From contig CAVPIA010000008.1 of NCBI GenBank assembly GCA_963704875.1, positions 1,364,001-1,428,000 on the forward strand: a stretch of DNA of 64,000 nucleotides. The letters run 5' to 3'. This DNA is from CAMYOC01 sp963704875. Lineage in GTDB: Bacteria; Pseudomonadota; Gammaproteobacteria; Steroidobacterales; XN24. How positions within the stretch are numbered: the stretch's first letter is position 1; every line of letters begins with the position of its first letter. Of the stretch, positions 1 through 8,910 are shown one piece after another. A program made the position numbers and the translations under genes. A model generated the notes under the pieces. That model saw only the letters and a program-made list of their open reading frames with translations, was not told where the DNA came from and did no database searches.

Positions 1-1
1 C

Positions 2-1507
2 TTTGATGCCTGTCACTCGGGCACAATTACCCGGGATGCGTTCGGTGCGACCGAACGCACCGGGCCGCCTGACGATCGCGAGCCCGAGGATCTGCTTGCG
101 GACGGGGCGGAACACCCACCGCGGAAAAAGGGCAAGGGTGGCTGGCTTGCAGACAGCGAAAACTACGTGGTCATTTCCGGATGTGAAGATCACGAGAGAT
201 CGAAAGAGGCAAATTTTGGCGATGCTGAGACGCCGGGACGCCACGGCGCACTGACGTACAACCTGGTCAAGGCACTGATGGATGCCAGGCCGGGTTCGAC
301 CTACCGTGACGTTTACGAGGTTGCGAGCACCAACGTCACTGCCAGATTCAAGACCCAGCATCCGCAAATACATGGTGCGCTTGACCGTGAGATATTCGGT
401 GTTGCCGATATTGAACCGTTGCGATCGATCCCGGTGAAGGAGATCGACGGTGGCAGAGTCACGCTTGCCGGAGGCGCCGCACATGGGCTGCGTCCGGGCT
501 CCGTCTGGGAGGTTTACCCGCAAGGCACCAAACAGACGCAGGATGCCGATGCGCTGGGTTCGATTGAAATCGAGGAGGTGGGCGCCCTGACGTCAAGCGC
601 TGTTATTCGTGACGCCCATGCTGACATTACTCCCGGTGCGCGTTGTACACAGAAGATCCCGGCTGCTCCCGGGAACAGGCTCGTTGTAGATCTGACCGAC
701 GTGCCTGATGCCGATGCCGACCAGTTGTCAGTCAGAATCGAACAATCCGGCTTATTGTCCGTTGCCACCGCCGAATCCGATGCGGATATCAAGGTATACG
801 TCATTGCGCCGAGAGAGCAGGCAAGCGCGAATGACCCGGTACCGGGCGTCGACACGATTGAGTCTCGATCATGGGCGCTGGTGGATCTGGATGGCGACCT
901 TGCGATGCCGCTGCACGCAGTGGATGAAGCCGGCGTGATCGACATATTGATCCACAATCTCGAAACCGCCGCGCGATATCAGAATATGCTGCAATTGAGT
1001 AACCCGATGTCGAAACTTGATGTCGAGTTCAATATCTATCACCGAACGGCTTCGTTTGAACTCGTTACAGCCAACGGGGGCCACTACGAGATTCAGGAAG
1101 GTGATTGCGTGGCATTCGAGTTGGTCAACCGTGGTGCCAGCCCGGCATGGTTTACCCTGATGTACTTCGATGTTGACGGAACGGTGTATCCGTGTCCGCC
1201 GGCAGAGCCGCCGGGTATCAAAGTCGCGGGAGGCCGTACCGTCATTGTGGGCAAGGACGAGATTGATATTTCGCCAAATCTGGGCGGCCTTCCCATCGAC
1301 CGGGGAACACCCACCTTCAAGGCCTTCATCACCAACAAGCCCGCTAATTTTGAGTGGCAGCAGCAAAGTGGCTTTCGCTCAGGCGGGTCGCAGATGGCGA
1401 GTCAGATCGAAGCTGCAGATAAAGGCATCAATCCGGAATTGACGACGGATGACGAGGAAGACTGGACGTCCATCTGTCGCTCGGTCATCGTGAGACGCAG
1501 CGAGTGA
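2..1507 (+). CDS. Caspase-like (peptidase C14) protein with C-terminal DUF4384-like region, 5' end outside window
   Basis: The frame is open from the first bases of the window, so the gene starts upstream and only its C-terminal ~501 residues are visible. The first visible residues are FDACHSG, the D-x-C-x-S-G signature that carries the catalytic cysteine of bacterial caspase/metacaspase p20 domains; the catalytic histidine must lie outside the window. The p10-like end (GRHGALTYNLVKAL) follows around residues 80-95. A linker resembling the SH3-like region of caspase-DUF4384 proteins comes next (about 150-200). A C-terminal beta-rich DUF4384-like region contains AWFTLMYFDVDGTVYPCPP. An in-frame ATG at 167 is internal to the caspase domain and is not the start. 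The stop lies 18 bp before the next caspase gene on the same strand, so co-transcription is likely. Protease family is secure; target and role are unknown. Confidence 0.85.
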   Translation, partial: FDACHSGTITRDAFGATERTGPPDDREPEDLLADGAEHPPRKKGKGGWLADSENYVVISGCEDHERSKEANFGDAETPGRHGALTYNLVKALMDARPGSTYRDVYEVASTNVTARFKTQHPQIHGALDREIFGVADIEPLRSIPVKEIDGGRVTLAGGAAHGLRPGSVWEVYPQGTKQTQDADALGSIEIEEVGALTSSAVIRDAHADITPGARCTQKIPAAPGNRLVVDLTDVPDADADQLSVRIEQSGLLSVATAESDADIKVYVIAPREQASANDPVPGVDTIESRSWALVDLDGDLAMPLHAVDEAGVIDILIHNLETAARYQNMLQLSNPMSKLDVEFNIYHRTASFELVTANGGHYEIQEGDCVAFELVNRGASPAWFTLMYFDVDGTVYPCPPAEPPGIKVAGGRTVIVGKDEIDISPNLGGLPIDRGTPTFKAFITNKPANFEWQQQSGFRSGGSQMASQIEAADKGINPELTTDDEEDWTSICRSVIVRRSE

Positions 1508-1525
1508 CCGGGTATTGAACCTGCT

Positions 1526-4500
1526 GTGATCTCCAGACTCGATTATCACGCGCTGATTATCGGTGTCGATGACTACGACGGCGGCTTCAAGCCGTTGAGT
1601 GGCGCGGTGAACGACGCGACCGCAGTGGCCGATCTATTAGAGTCGGAACACAATTTCACTGTCGAGCGTTTGCTGAACGCGCAGGCAAGTGGCGCGGCGA
1701 TCAGGCATTACCTTGGCAAAACGCTGCCGGCGATGCTGACCGAACCCAGTGGTTTTCTGCTGTTTTTTGCCGGCCATGGCGACGCGCGTGGTGACGGCAC
1801 GGATGGTGCGCAAGGTTATTTGCTACCCCAGGACGCGAGCAAAGCCGACGAGAACACATGGCTTTCAATGGTTGATTTCAGGCAGCTGCTTGATCAACTC
1901 CCCTGCCGTCATCTGCTGGTCATTCTCGACTGTTGCTTTGCTGGCGCGTTCCGTTGGTCGGCCACGCGCGGCCTGAGTGCAGTCGCACGGCCGCTGTATC
2001 AAAGCCAGTTTGATCGCTACTTACGCGAAACATCGTGGCAGGCGCTGACCTCCGCGGCACACGATGAGCTGGCGGCTGATGCAATGCCGGGCCTGACGGA
2101 CAGGCGGGGGGCTGACGGAAAGAGTGGCCACTCACCATTCACATCGCTACTGATTGAGGGCTTGCGAGGCAGCGCTGATTCGTCGAGGGGCGGTAATAGT
2201 CCGGATGGCGTGATTACCGCGACAGAGCTGCATCAATTCGTCTTTGAAGAGTTGGCATCAGGTGCCGCAACCCGGCATCAGACCCCCGGCATCTGGCCTC
2301 TGAGGCCAGATAACAAGGGCGAGTTCATCTTTGCCAACCCGAAAACGGAGGTCAATCCCAAACCGGACCCGCCGCTGACCGATGAATCCAATCCGTGGCT
2401 GGGACTCAAGACCTATTCCAAGGGCGATGCGGACCTGTTCTTTGGTCGCCAGCGGGTGATCAGGGATCTCGCCGAGAAATTGCGTGATGAAAACGGACCG
2501 TCGCTGCTGGCCGTGGTCGGCGCATCAGGAACCGGCAAGTCCAGCGTCGTCAAAGCCGGCCTGCTTCCGTTGATTTCGAATCCGAAAGGCGGCAACTGGC
2601 GCGTCGTCGAGTCAGAGCGATTGATCGGTGACCCTAACCAGATGCTTGATGCGTCGATCGCGCAACTTGAGCAGGTCGTCAAAGGACGTCCTGCGCTGTT
2701 GCTTATCGACCAGCTTGAGGAGCTATATACCCAGTGTCCGGACGAAGCTGATCGCGATCGTTTCCTCGGACGCCTGCGCGAACTGATCGACAAGCCGGAT
2801 GGCCCGAAAGTTATCGTCACCATACGTTCGGACTTCGAGCCACGACCAAGAGGCAGTGTTGCGCTGAAGGAAATATGGCCGGCCGCACAATTTCTTGTCC
2901 CCGCTTTCGACCTCGATGAGCTGCGCGACATCATCGAAGGCCCCGCCAACGTCATGGCAATGTTCTTTGAGCCCGACGACCTGGTCAGCCGGCTGCTGAA
3001 TGAAGTGCTGGCCATGCCAGGCGCGTTGCCGTTGCTGTCGTTCGCGCTGGCGGAGATGTACCGCCACGCCCAGCTGCGCCGGCGCGAAACAGGCGCAACG
3101 GACCGTGCGCTGACGGAAGATGACTATGAGCGTGCCGGCGGCGTTGTTGGCGCGCTGCATAAGCGCGCGTCGCTGCTTTATGACGAGGCCGGTGACGAGC
3201 ATCTCCGCAAAGCCATCGAGAAGATGTTTCTGCGTTTGGTCTCGCAGGAGTCGGGCCTGACCCGGCGGCGAGTGTTGCTACGCGAACTCGAATTCGCCGA
3301 TGAAGCAGAGCAGCGGTATATCGATGAGGCCATAAGACGCTATGTCGACGGCCGTTTGTTGATGGTTGATGGTGACTATATCGAGCCGGCACACGACACG
3401 CTGGTGGTCGCCTGGGATAAATTGCGCGGCTGGCTGGATCGTAGCGGGCCGCAGCAATTGGCTCGATCTGTTTGGCATGCTGCTAACGAATGGCATACCA
3501 ATCGGGACGCGGACGGGTACCTGTGGCACAACGATCCGCGGTTGCAACAGGCGGTCGGGCTTCATCCGCAATTGAACAGGCTCGAGCGGTTGTTTATCGC
3601 CAGGAGCGAGGCGCGTCGGAAACGCAACAGACGTTTGATGTCCAGCGTTGCGGCGGTAGTCGTGGCGGCCATTCTGGGGCTGAGCCTGTGGGCTTTGGCG
3701 GCGTCGCAGCGAGCACTGGAACAAGCGAACCGGGCCAAATCGGAGGGCATCGCAATGACGGCGCATGCTAGTGAAGATCCGATCCTGAAGGCGCTACTGT
3801 TGGATGCGCTGCATGAACAGCAGCTGCCAGAACCCAGAGCCGGTATGCAGATTATCAATGAGATGAATTTGCAGATGGCCGCACAAACGGTCGAGCGGGT
3901 ACCGTACGCGGGCGGCGCGGGTTGGGATTTTATTGATCTCAGCGATCCCTGGATCGCCACCGCATCAATCACCAGCGAATACTCATTGCGTTATTCCTAT
4001 GAAGGCCGAATGGATGTCATGTCGAATATTGGCCAATCGATCGGAGATCGGGCCGCGACCGTTGTAACGCTGGGTCGGCCGGAGATTCGCAATCGAGACC
4101 CCAACCCGCCCTATGCAGCCGGTTTCGACGATGGGCTGATCGTGGTGAGAAACAGAGGTCGTGAATTACACACGTTTGATGCGAGCGCCGCGATTTCGGC
4201 AATGAGCTTCGCGACCGAAGCCGATTACCTGCTGGCCGCAACACAGGATGGATCCGGGCGCCTGATCTCTATACAGGGCGCGGACGTCGAGATGCAGGAG
4301 ATCGGTGAAGCCGGTTCGGCGCCGCTGGTCGCCGTGGCTATCGACGCGCAAGCCCGGCTTATCGCCATGGCGGATGACGCAGGAGCGATCCACCTGCTGC
4401 AGAGAGACGGAGAGCGGGTCTCTCCGGTTGACACAATCCGGCATGATGCGGGCATCACTGCGGTGTCATTGTCGGCCGACGGCACAGTGTTGGCAGCAGG

Positions 4501-5701
4501 CACGATGGACGGCACGGTTGCCGTCTGGCGACGTGGTGAAGATGGCTGGCAATACCAAAAAACGCTGGCCCATGATGGCGAGGCGATCTCTGCGCTTGCA
4601 GTGAGCTACCGCGGTGCCGTGGTGGCGAGCCTGACCAGGGACCATGTCTGGCTGTGGCACGATGGCGGTCGCGCAGCGCCCGTCCGGCGCCAATTTAGTC
4701 ACAACGCGAAGTTGCGTGCGGTCGCCAGGCTGAAATTCTCTGACGATCAGAGACTGCTGCACATCGTCACCGAAAATGGCGAGTTCCTGCGTACCCCGGT
4801 AACGTTTCCGCCCGAGGGAATCTGGGGGAATCGCGTGTCAGCGGGGGCAATGCGATGGAATCCGGATGAAGCGGATGCCCTGTACCGTTCTTACCGTTTC
4901 CTCGATTCTGCCGGGGGCTGGCAGGCGATTGTGGGTGAGAAGGAGGTTGTCGTGCGGTCGTCAGAGACAGGACTATTGCGCACCATTCCAGTTCCCCAAT
5001 TGGACATGCCGCCTGAGTTGGCAGCCCAAACCCGAGAAAACGAATACTTGACGCCGCAGGTCACGGTTGAGTTCAGCAGAGATGGGGCCACCGCCGCTAT
5101 CGTGCACGGCTCACCGGTCTTTTGGGGAGTATCAATCTGGGATCTGGAGCAGGATCGGGAGATGCTTGCAGAAAGTGGCGAAGGGCGACTGAGAAACGTC
5201 TGGTTCGCGGATGGCGGCAAAGGCGTGGTGCTGAGCCCTACCACCGGCGGTGCGAACGCGGAGCGCTACCTGGCACCGGTGGCCTATGTGTTCGACCAGG
5301 CAGGTAAAGCGGAAGCAGCGATACTCGAATTCGCCAACGGATATCAGCCCTTCGCCCTGTTTAACAATCAGGCAGATACGCTGGCGCTCTGGGGGTCGCA
5401 TCCGTATAACCCAAGCCAGCCATCGAGGCTGTTTGTCTGGTACACCCATGGACGTTCTGTGCCGCAACTACTCGCCACACGTGACGGCACTATAGTGTCA
5501 GTCGAGTTTGACGAGACAGGCAAAGCCTTGCGCGTCGCGTGGGATGACGGACATGAGATGAGTTACTCGTTGGGATGGGAGGCAGCGATTGGTGCCGTAG
5601 GCGATAGCACGATTACCTGTCTTACAGCAGAAGAGCGCGCGCAGTATCTCGCAGATGACCAGCGGCAGCGAGACGCAGCGCAAGCCTGCGTTTTGAAATA
5701 G
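1526..5701 (+). CDS. Caspase-STAND NTPase-transmembrane-WD40 fusion protein
   Basis: This 1391-residue protein has four parts. Residues 7-250 are a caspase-like domain with catalytic His84 in FFAGHGD and Cys137 in LDCCFAG. Residues about 288-680 are a novel-STAND-type NTPase that starts NPWLGLKTYSKGDADLFFGR and carries Walker A GASGTGKS (332-339) and Walker B LLLIDQLEEL (391-400). A single membrane segment lies at about 703-725 (VAAVVVAAILGLSLWALAA). A long C-terminal WD40-like beta-propeller region follows, with blades such as GTVLAAGTMDGTVAVWRRG. In characterised STAND proteins the repeats sense a ligand, the NTPase oligomerises and the N-terminal effector fires. Here the propeller and the NTPase/caspase parts would sit on opposite sides of the inner membrane. 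The start is GTG at 1526. It lies between another caspase gene and a membrane protein on the same strand. A defence or regulated-death role is inference. Confidence 0.9.
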   Translation: MISRLDYHALIIGVDDYDGGFKPLSGAVNDATAVADLLESEHNFTVERLLNAQASGAAIRHYLGKTLPAMLTEPSGFLLFFAGHGDARGDGTDGAQGYLLPQDASKADENTWLSMVDFRQLLDQLPCRHLLVILDCCFAGAFRWSATRGLSAVARPLYQSQFDRYLRETSWQALTSAAHDELAADAMPGLTDRRGADGKSGHSPFTSLLIEGLRGSADSSRGGNSPDGVITATELHQFVFEELASGAATRHQTPGIWPLRPDNKGEFIFANPKTEVNPKPDPPLTDESNPWLGLKTYSKGDADLFFGRQRVIRDLAEKLRDENGPSLLAVVGASGTGKSSVVKAGLLPLISNPKGGNWRVVESERLIGDPNQMLDASIAQLEQVVKGRPALLLIDQLEELYTQCPDEADRDRFLGRLRELIDKPDGPKVIVTIRSDFEPRPRGSVALKEIWPAAQFLVPAFDLDELRDIIEGPANVMAMFFEPDDLVSRLLNEVLAMPGALPLLSFALAEMYRHAQLRRRETGATDRALTEDDYERAGGVVGALHKRASLLYDEAGDEHLRKAIEKMFLRLVSQESGLTRRRVLLRELEFADEAEQRYIDEAIRRYVDGRLLMVDGDYIEPAHDTLVVAWDKLRGWLDRSGPQQLARSVWHAANEWHTNRDADGYLWHNDPRLQQAVGLHPQLNRLERLFIARSEARRKRNRRLMSSVAAVVVAAILGLSLWALAASQRALEQANRAKSEGIAMTAHASEDPILKALLLDALHEQQLPEPRAGMQIINEMNLQMAAQTVERVPYAGGAGWDFIDLSDPWIATASITSEYSLRYSYEGRMDVMSNIGQSIGDRAATVVTLGRPEIRNRDPNPPYAAGFDDGLIVVRNRGRELHTFDASAAISAMSFATEADYLLAATQDGSGRLISIQGADVEMQEIGEAGSAPLVAVAIDAQARLIAMADDAGAIHLLQRDGERVSPVDTIRHDAGITAVSLSADGTVLAAGTMDGTVAVWRRGEDGWQYQKTLAHDGEAISALAVSYRGAVVASLTRDHVWLWHDGGRAAPVRRQFSHNAKLRAVARLKFSDDQRLLHIVTENGEFLRTPVTFPPEGIWGNRVSAGAMRWNPDEADALYRSYRFLDSAGGWQAIVGEKEVVVRSSETGLLRTIPVPQLDMPPELAAQTRENEYLTPQVTVEFSRDGATAAIVHGSPVFWGVSIWDLEQDREMLAESGEGRLRNVWFADGGKGVVLSPTTGGANAERYLAPVAYVFDQAGKAEAAILEFANGYQPFALFNNQADTLALWGSHPYNPSQPSRLFVWYTHGRSVPQLLATRDGTIVSVEFDETGKALRVAWDDGHEMSYSLGWEAAIGAVGDSTITCLTAEERAQYLADDQRQRDAAQACVLK

Positions 5702-5724
5702 AAACATTTTGGGAGACTAAGGCT

Positions 5725-6879
5725 ATGGATCCGGCAACGAGGCTGAAACGACATGCACAGCTGTGGAGTGCGAGCGAGACCCGAGTCCGTCGCATTGGCA
5801 TCGGCGGCGCGATCTTTGCGTTGATCATTCTGTTGGGCGTGATCGAGCCTTATTCCATCGCATCCGGTACACGTGAAGATCTTGAAACACAGGAGTCGGG
5901 AGTCAGGGCCTTAAGCGACGAGCTGAGCAAGATCCGTAAGGTTGAAGAACAACTCGACAACATGGCTAGAACAATCAAGGAAGAGCCATGGACCAAACAA
6001 ATTCAGTCACTAAAAGACAAATTCAAAGCCCGCCGAATTACTGATCCGAGCCGCGAATCGCAGGAGATTCTCGTTGAGATCGCGTCGGACCTGAAAGATG
6101 AGATCATCGCGCCCTTGCGTGCAGCAACAAATCAACTGCCGGACGACAATAGACTTTCTAAAGTGCCCGACACGCTCGATGCATCGGTCAATAAGTGGCT
6201 GGAGACATTTAGGGAAGTTGATTGGTGGAGAACAGTCGCCCGGAAAAATGAAACCGCTCGAGAAATCGGTGAGAAGTTGACGCAAATATTGGATAGCGCA
6301 TCGGCCAACGCCCAAGCCGCAACAGACGAGATCAAAATAAAGTCCGAGACCATGCGTAGCAAGCTGGAAAATGCCAAGAAGATCGTCGAAACACTAAATA
6401 AGCAACTCCAGGACGTAATGGATCGGGCGCTGCCCGCCTGGGCTCGAGGCATGCTTAAAGTCGAGCAACTGCTTGTCGTATACCCATGGTTATTAGCCGG
6501 CCTGGCCGCATTACTGGTGGCAACCGGGTGGAGAGGGTCGCGGCAATTTCATGCGATGGCTGATGGCGAAGGGTGGAGCGCCGAGGAGCGCCGCGACCCG
6601 CTATTGTCATCCTCGTGGACGCTGACCAACAGAGGTCCGTCTGGATCCATCGCAACTTTTCTAACGTACGGATCTGTGTTGGGCGTACTCAGCGCCTGTT
6701 TGTACCGTCACTATTATCCGCCGACAACACCCGATGCCGGCAGCCTTCAGGTCACTGCGACCGCCATTGCCGAACAGTCCGGCATAGCCACAACGATTGC
6801 AGGTGCAATCCTGGTCGGCGCGATAGCGCTCGTAGTCGCTGCGCTATTTCGGCATCCACCAGGCTCTGACTCCGCCTGA
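5725..6879 (+). CDS. Membrane protein with coiled coil, third gene of the caspase operon
   Basis: I do not recognise a family for this 384-residue protein. It has an N-terminal membrane segment at about 30-52 (FALIILLGVIEPYSIASG), then ~190 mostly charged helical residues with heptad-like coiled-coil stretches (about 55-95 and 190-230). Three more membrane segments follow near the C-terminus (about 252-270, 308-330 and 350-370). The start ATG lies 24 bp after the caspase-STAND stop with an upstream GGGAG. Its position suggests the membrane partner or effector of the preceding caspase/STAND protein. The last ten codons (FRHPPGSDSA) lie inside a 166-bp repeat that recurs 2 kb downstream, so the original C-terminus may have been replaced by repeat sequence. 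Confidence 0.7.
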   Translation: MDPATRLKRHAQLWSASETRVRRIGIGGAIFALIILLGVIEPYSIASGTREDLETQESGVRALSDELSKIRKVEEQLDNMARTIKEEPWTKQIQSLKDKFKARRITDPSRESQEILVEIASDLKDEIIAPLRAATNQLPDDNRLSKVPDTLDASVNKWLETFREVDWWRTVARKNETAREIGEKLTQILDSASANAQAATDEIKIKSETMRSKLENAKKIVETLNKQLQDVMDRALPAWARGMLKVEQLLVVYPWLLAGLAALLVATGWRGSRQFHAMADGEGWSAEERRDPLLSSSWTLTNRGPSGSIATFLTYGSVLGVLSACLYRHYYPPTTPDAGSLQVTATAIAEQSGIATTIAGAILVGAIALVVAALFRHPPGSDSA

Positions 6880-7013
6880 GGCGCCGCAAGGCGTTCATCA
6901 GAACGCGCATCGCTTGCGCCAGAGCAGGAGAAGGCGGCTGACACCGTTCTTGTGTTGGATGACCGTGGAACAGTGCAGACCGGCTGCGCGATCCGGCGGC
7001 GGGTTCTGACCCA
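6848..7013 (+). repeat. 166-bp direct repeat, copy 1
   Basis: From TTCGGCATCCACC to GTTCTGACCCA this segment matches 8911-9076 in the same orientation and with the same length. I count about six or seven substitutions and no indels. Copy 1 begins inside the 3' end of the coiled-coil membrane gene and supplies its last ten codons and stop. The two copies bracket the TetR and CPBP protease genes. No terminal inverted repeats or transposase are visible, so the element class is unknown. Confidence 0.85.
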
Positions 7014-7237
7014 AAAGCGGACATCAGCTGAAGGTTAGGTGTCTTTCAATCTATACACTTCGAGAAAGAACCTGAGTGCCGGTCGAAGCGCTATATCTAT
7101 TGCGTAATGGTACGGCACTAGGCGATGAACCAGATTTTCTCCTTCACCCGCAAGCCTGCATCCCAGGTACCTGGACAAACTGGCAGAGAAATCTTAACCA
7201 GCCCTACGACGGAGACCGACGTTGCAAACTGGCTGGT
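6880..7237. other. Intergenic region with most of repeat copy 1, otherwise no gene
   Basis: After the repeat ends at 7013, the sequence AAAAGCGGACATCAGC resembles the GGC(C/T)GCTT-type motif seen between accessory genes downstream. Short open frames at 7076-7421 overlap the 3' end of the TetR gene on the other strand and look like shadows. I see no RNA gene or clear terminator. Confidence 0.5.
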
Positions 7238-7912
7238 TCAAGTTGTTGCAGGCTTGTTCTTCTCTGTACAGCACCTACTCAGATATGCCTGCAGCGCGGC
7301 TGTCAACTCGGTCACAAACGCCTCATCATTTATCTGCAGCGTGCGCGCGGGCTTAAGATCGCCAAACAACATTCGCTCATTGACGCTGCTGAGCAGCAGC
7401 AAGAGAAATAGCTTGAACTGATCAGCGCTCGGCGCGACCCGTTCCTCACTTGCCAGGGCGGCAAGCACGGGCTCCAGCATTTCCAGGTATAAGGACTGAC
7501 GCTTGTCGTCAATATCCTCGATACTGAGTTCTCCATGCAGACGCATGTACAAGTAAACAGTACGCAAGATCGGAGCATGCGCCTTGTAGAAGGCCAAATG
7601 CTTGCCGACCAGATGTCTTATCCTTGGCTTTACGCGGTGTTCCGTGTCCAGGTCGAAGTCGTCCCAAAATCCTTTTGCCCACGCACTCTTCATAAGATCA
7701 AAACGCTCGTATAACACCGGCAGCAGAGCCTCCTTGTCCTTAAAGCGCCGGTAAATCGTGCCACTTGCCACGCCGGTGCGAGCGGCCAGGTCGCGAATCG
7801 TAATCTGTTCGAAAAACCGCTCACTCAACATTTCCTCCAGAGCCCGCAGCACTTTCTCCTGCGTATTCTGTGAGCGCGTCTGCTTGGGTGTGTGAACTAA
7901 CTCTTTATTCAT
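7238..7912 (-). CDS. TetR/AcrR family transcriptional regulator
   Basis: A 224-residue one-component repressor. Residues 15-65 form the TetR helix-turn-helix: EKVLRALEEML, then TIRDLAARTGVASGTIYRRF with the family-typical GTIYRRFKDKEAL. The C-terminal ~150 residues are the variable ligand-binding and dimerisation region. It is divergent from the CPBP protease gene, with 97 bp between the two start codons. That gap contains two 18-bp palindromes of the form TGTGAAC-N4-GTTCACA, so it probably represses itself and the protease gene. The ligand cannot be predicted. Both genes lie between the two 166-bp repeats. Confidence 0.9.
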   Translation of the reverse strand: MNKELVHTPKQTRSQNTQEKVLRALEEMLSERFFEQITIRDLAARTGVASGTIYRRFKDKEALLPVLYERFDLMKSAWAKGFWDDFDLDTEHRVKPRIRHLVGKHLAFYKAHAPILRTVYLYMRLHGELSIEDIDDKRQSLYLEMLEPVLAALASEERVAPSADQFKLFLLLLLSSVNERMLFGDLKPARTLQINDEAFVTELTAALQAYLSRCCTEKNKPATT

Positions 7913-7936
7913 CGTCAGGGAACAACCTGCAACTTA

Positions 7937-7954
7937 TGTGAACATATGTTTACA
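7937..7954. promoter_or_regulatory. Predicted TetR operator 1
   Basis: TGTGAACATATGTTTACA is an 18-bp palindrome with one mismatched pair, 25 bp upstream of the TetR start. It shares TGTG-AC-N4-GT-CA with a second palindrome 38 bp away. Assignment to the adjacent repressor is inference from position and symmetry. Confidence 0.6.
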
Positions 7955-7974
7955 ATAGCACAATCATCTGATAT

Positions 7975-7992
7975 TGTGGACACTCGTTCACA
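7975..7992. promoter_or_regulatory. Predicted TetR operator 2
   Basis: TGTGGACACTCGTTCACA is a weaker 18-bp palindrome (12 of 18 positions symmetric) with the same arms as operator 1. It lies 18 bp upstream of the protease ATG at 8010, where binding could block initiation or early elongation. Confidence 0.5.
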
Positions 7993-8009
7993 TTAGGGGC
8001 CTGCAGGAC

Positions 8010-8792
8010 ATGACCAAATTCCCCAAGCCGCTGATATTTCTGGCTCTAATGATGCTATCGGTCCTTCTGTATTCGCCGCTTGTGTTCGAATTGCGGCCTT
8101 TGCTGGGCCTCACGTCTGAGCTTGACTACTACATCGTTAACAAATGGGTGTTTGCCATACTCCTGCTCGGCGCTGTACTGAGCGCCGGTCTGCGCCGGCA
8201 GGTCGGCCTGGTAGCGCAGGTAAACTGGCGAACGCTTCCCTTGTATTGGCCAATGGCGTTAATCCTCGGCTTGATCTGGCTTGGCCCTCTGAACCCGCCC
8301 ACTGTTACAGACGCCGCAAAAATTCTCGTTTTCTGTCTCGCCATTGCGATCGGCGAGGAGCTGATGTTCCGGGGCCTGGTTTTTCACTGGTTTCGCCGCT
8401 TGCCTCCGCGAGGCGTGGTACTCGTGTCAGCCAGTTCCTTTGGCGCGATGCACCTGGCAGGCCTTGTAACCGACATCCATCCAGCAGTAATTCTTTCTCA
8501 GGCCTATTTTGCTTTCGCGCTGGGTCTCATTTTCGCTGGTGCACGGGCCCGCGACGTCTCAATTCTGCTGCCCATTGCGGTTCATGCCGGGTTCGACTTT
8601 ATTGCGTTATCCGCCAGGGGCAGTGTCAGCCAGACCTTCGAGAACGTTGATCAGATAGTCACCGGCATGCTGTTCGGCGGTACCATCGCGCTGCTTTGGG
8701 GTCTGTTCCTCTTGTGGCGATTGAAAGAGATGAGGGAAGCCATAGAACAGCGCCCGGCTCACGCAGATCAATTGCGCCGAGCGAATTCGTAA
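8010..8792 (+). CDS. CPBP family intramembrane glutamic endopeptidase (Abi/CAAX protease)
   Basis: A 260-residue polytopic membrane protein with about eight hydrophobic segments. It carries the three CPBP motifs: EELMFR at 116-121, FGAMH ending at His148, and HAGFD starting at His192. These are the membrane-embedded catalytic and metal or glutamate sites of the Rce1-like family. Members process prenylated or lipidated proteins or act in bacteriocin self-immunity; the substrate here is unknown. A TTG at 7974 is in frame, but the ATG at 8010 is preferred because the hydrophobic N-terminus starts there and operator 2 overlaps the longer version. It is divergent from the TetR gene and probably controlled by it. 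Confidence 0.88.
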   Translation: MTKFPKPLIFLALMMLSVLLYSPLVFELRPLLGLTSELDYYIVNKWVFAILLLGAVLSAGLRRQVGLVAQVNWRTLPLYWPMALILGLIWLGPLNPPTVTDAAKILVFCLAIAIGEELMFRGLVFHWFRRLPPRGVVLVSASSFGAMHLAGLVTDIHPAVILSQAYFAFALGLIFAGARARDVSILLPIAVHAGFDFIALSARGSVSQTFENVDQIVTGMLFGGTIALLWGLFLLWRLKEMREAIEQRPAHADQLRRANS

Positions 8793-8841
8793 GGCAATAA
8801 GCAGACAGTAATTTTCCGGCGAGCGGGAAATGGCGGGAAAT

Positions 8842-8896
8842 GGTGTCAGGTTCATTTTTGCCGTTAGCTAATGCAGAAAAAAATAAACCTGACACC
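8842..8896. repeat. REP-like imperfect inverted repeat
   Basis: GGTGTCAGGTTCATTTTT and AAAAAATAAACCTGACACC form a long imperfect palindrome around a ~17-base loop. It is preceded by GGGAAAT direct repeats. The arms resemble the TGTCAGGTTCATTTTT palindromes often found with REP-associated (Y1) transposases. No transposase gene lies in the window. A single arm recurs at 12676-12692. Confidence 0.6.
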
Positions 8897-8910
8897 CTTT
8901 CGCCCACTAG

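Noticed and set aside
6752..7024. Minus-strand frame through repeat copy 1 (ending LRRSQSLVDAE...)
   Set aside because: A similar peptide appears in copy 2, but it reflects the repeat DNA; no start signal, partner or transposase motif supports expression.
7974..8009. Longer CPBP protein from the TTG at 7974
   Set aside because: It would overlap the second operator and adds residues unlike a membrane protease N-terminus; the ATG at 8010 fits better.
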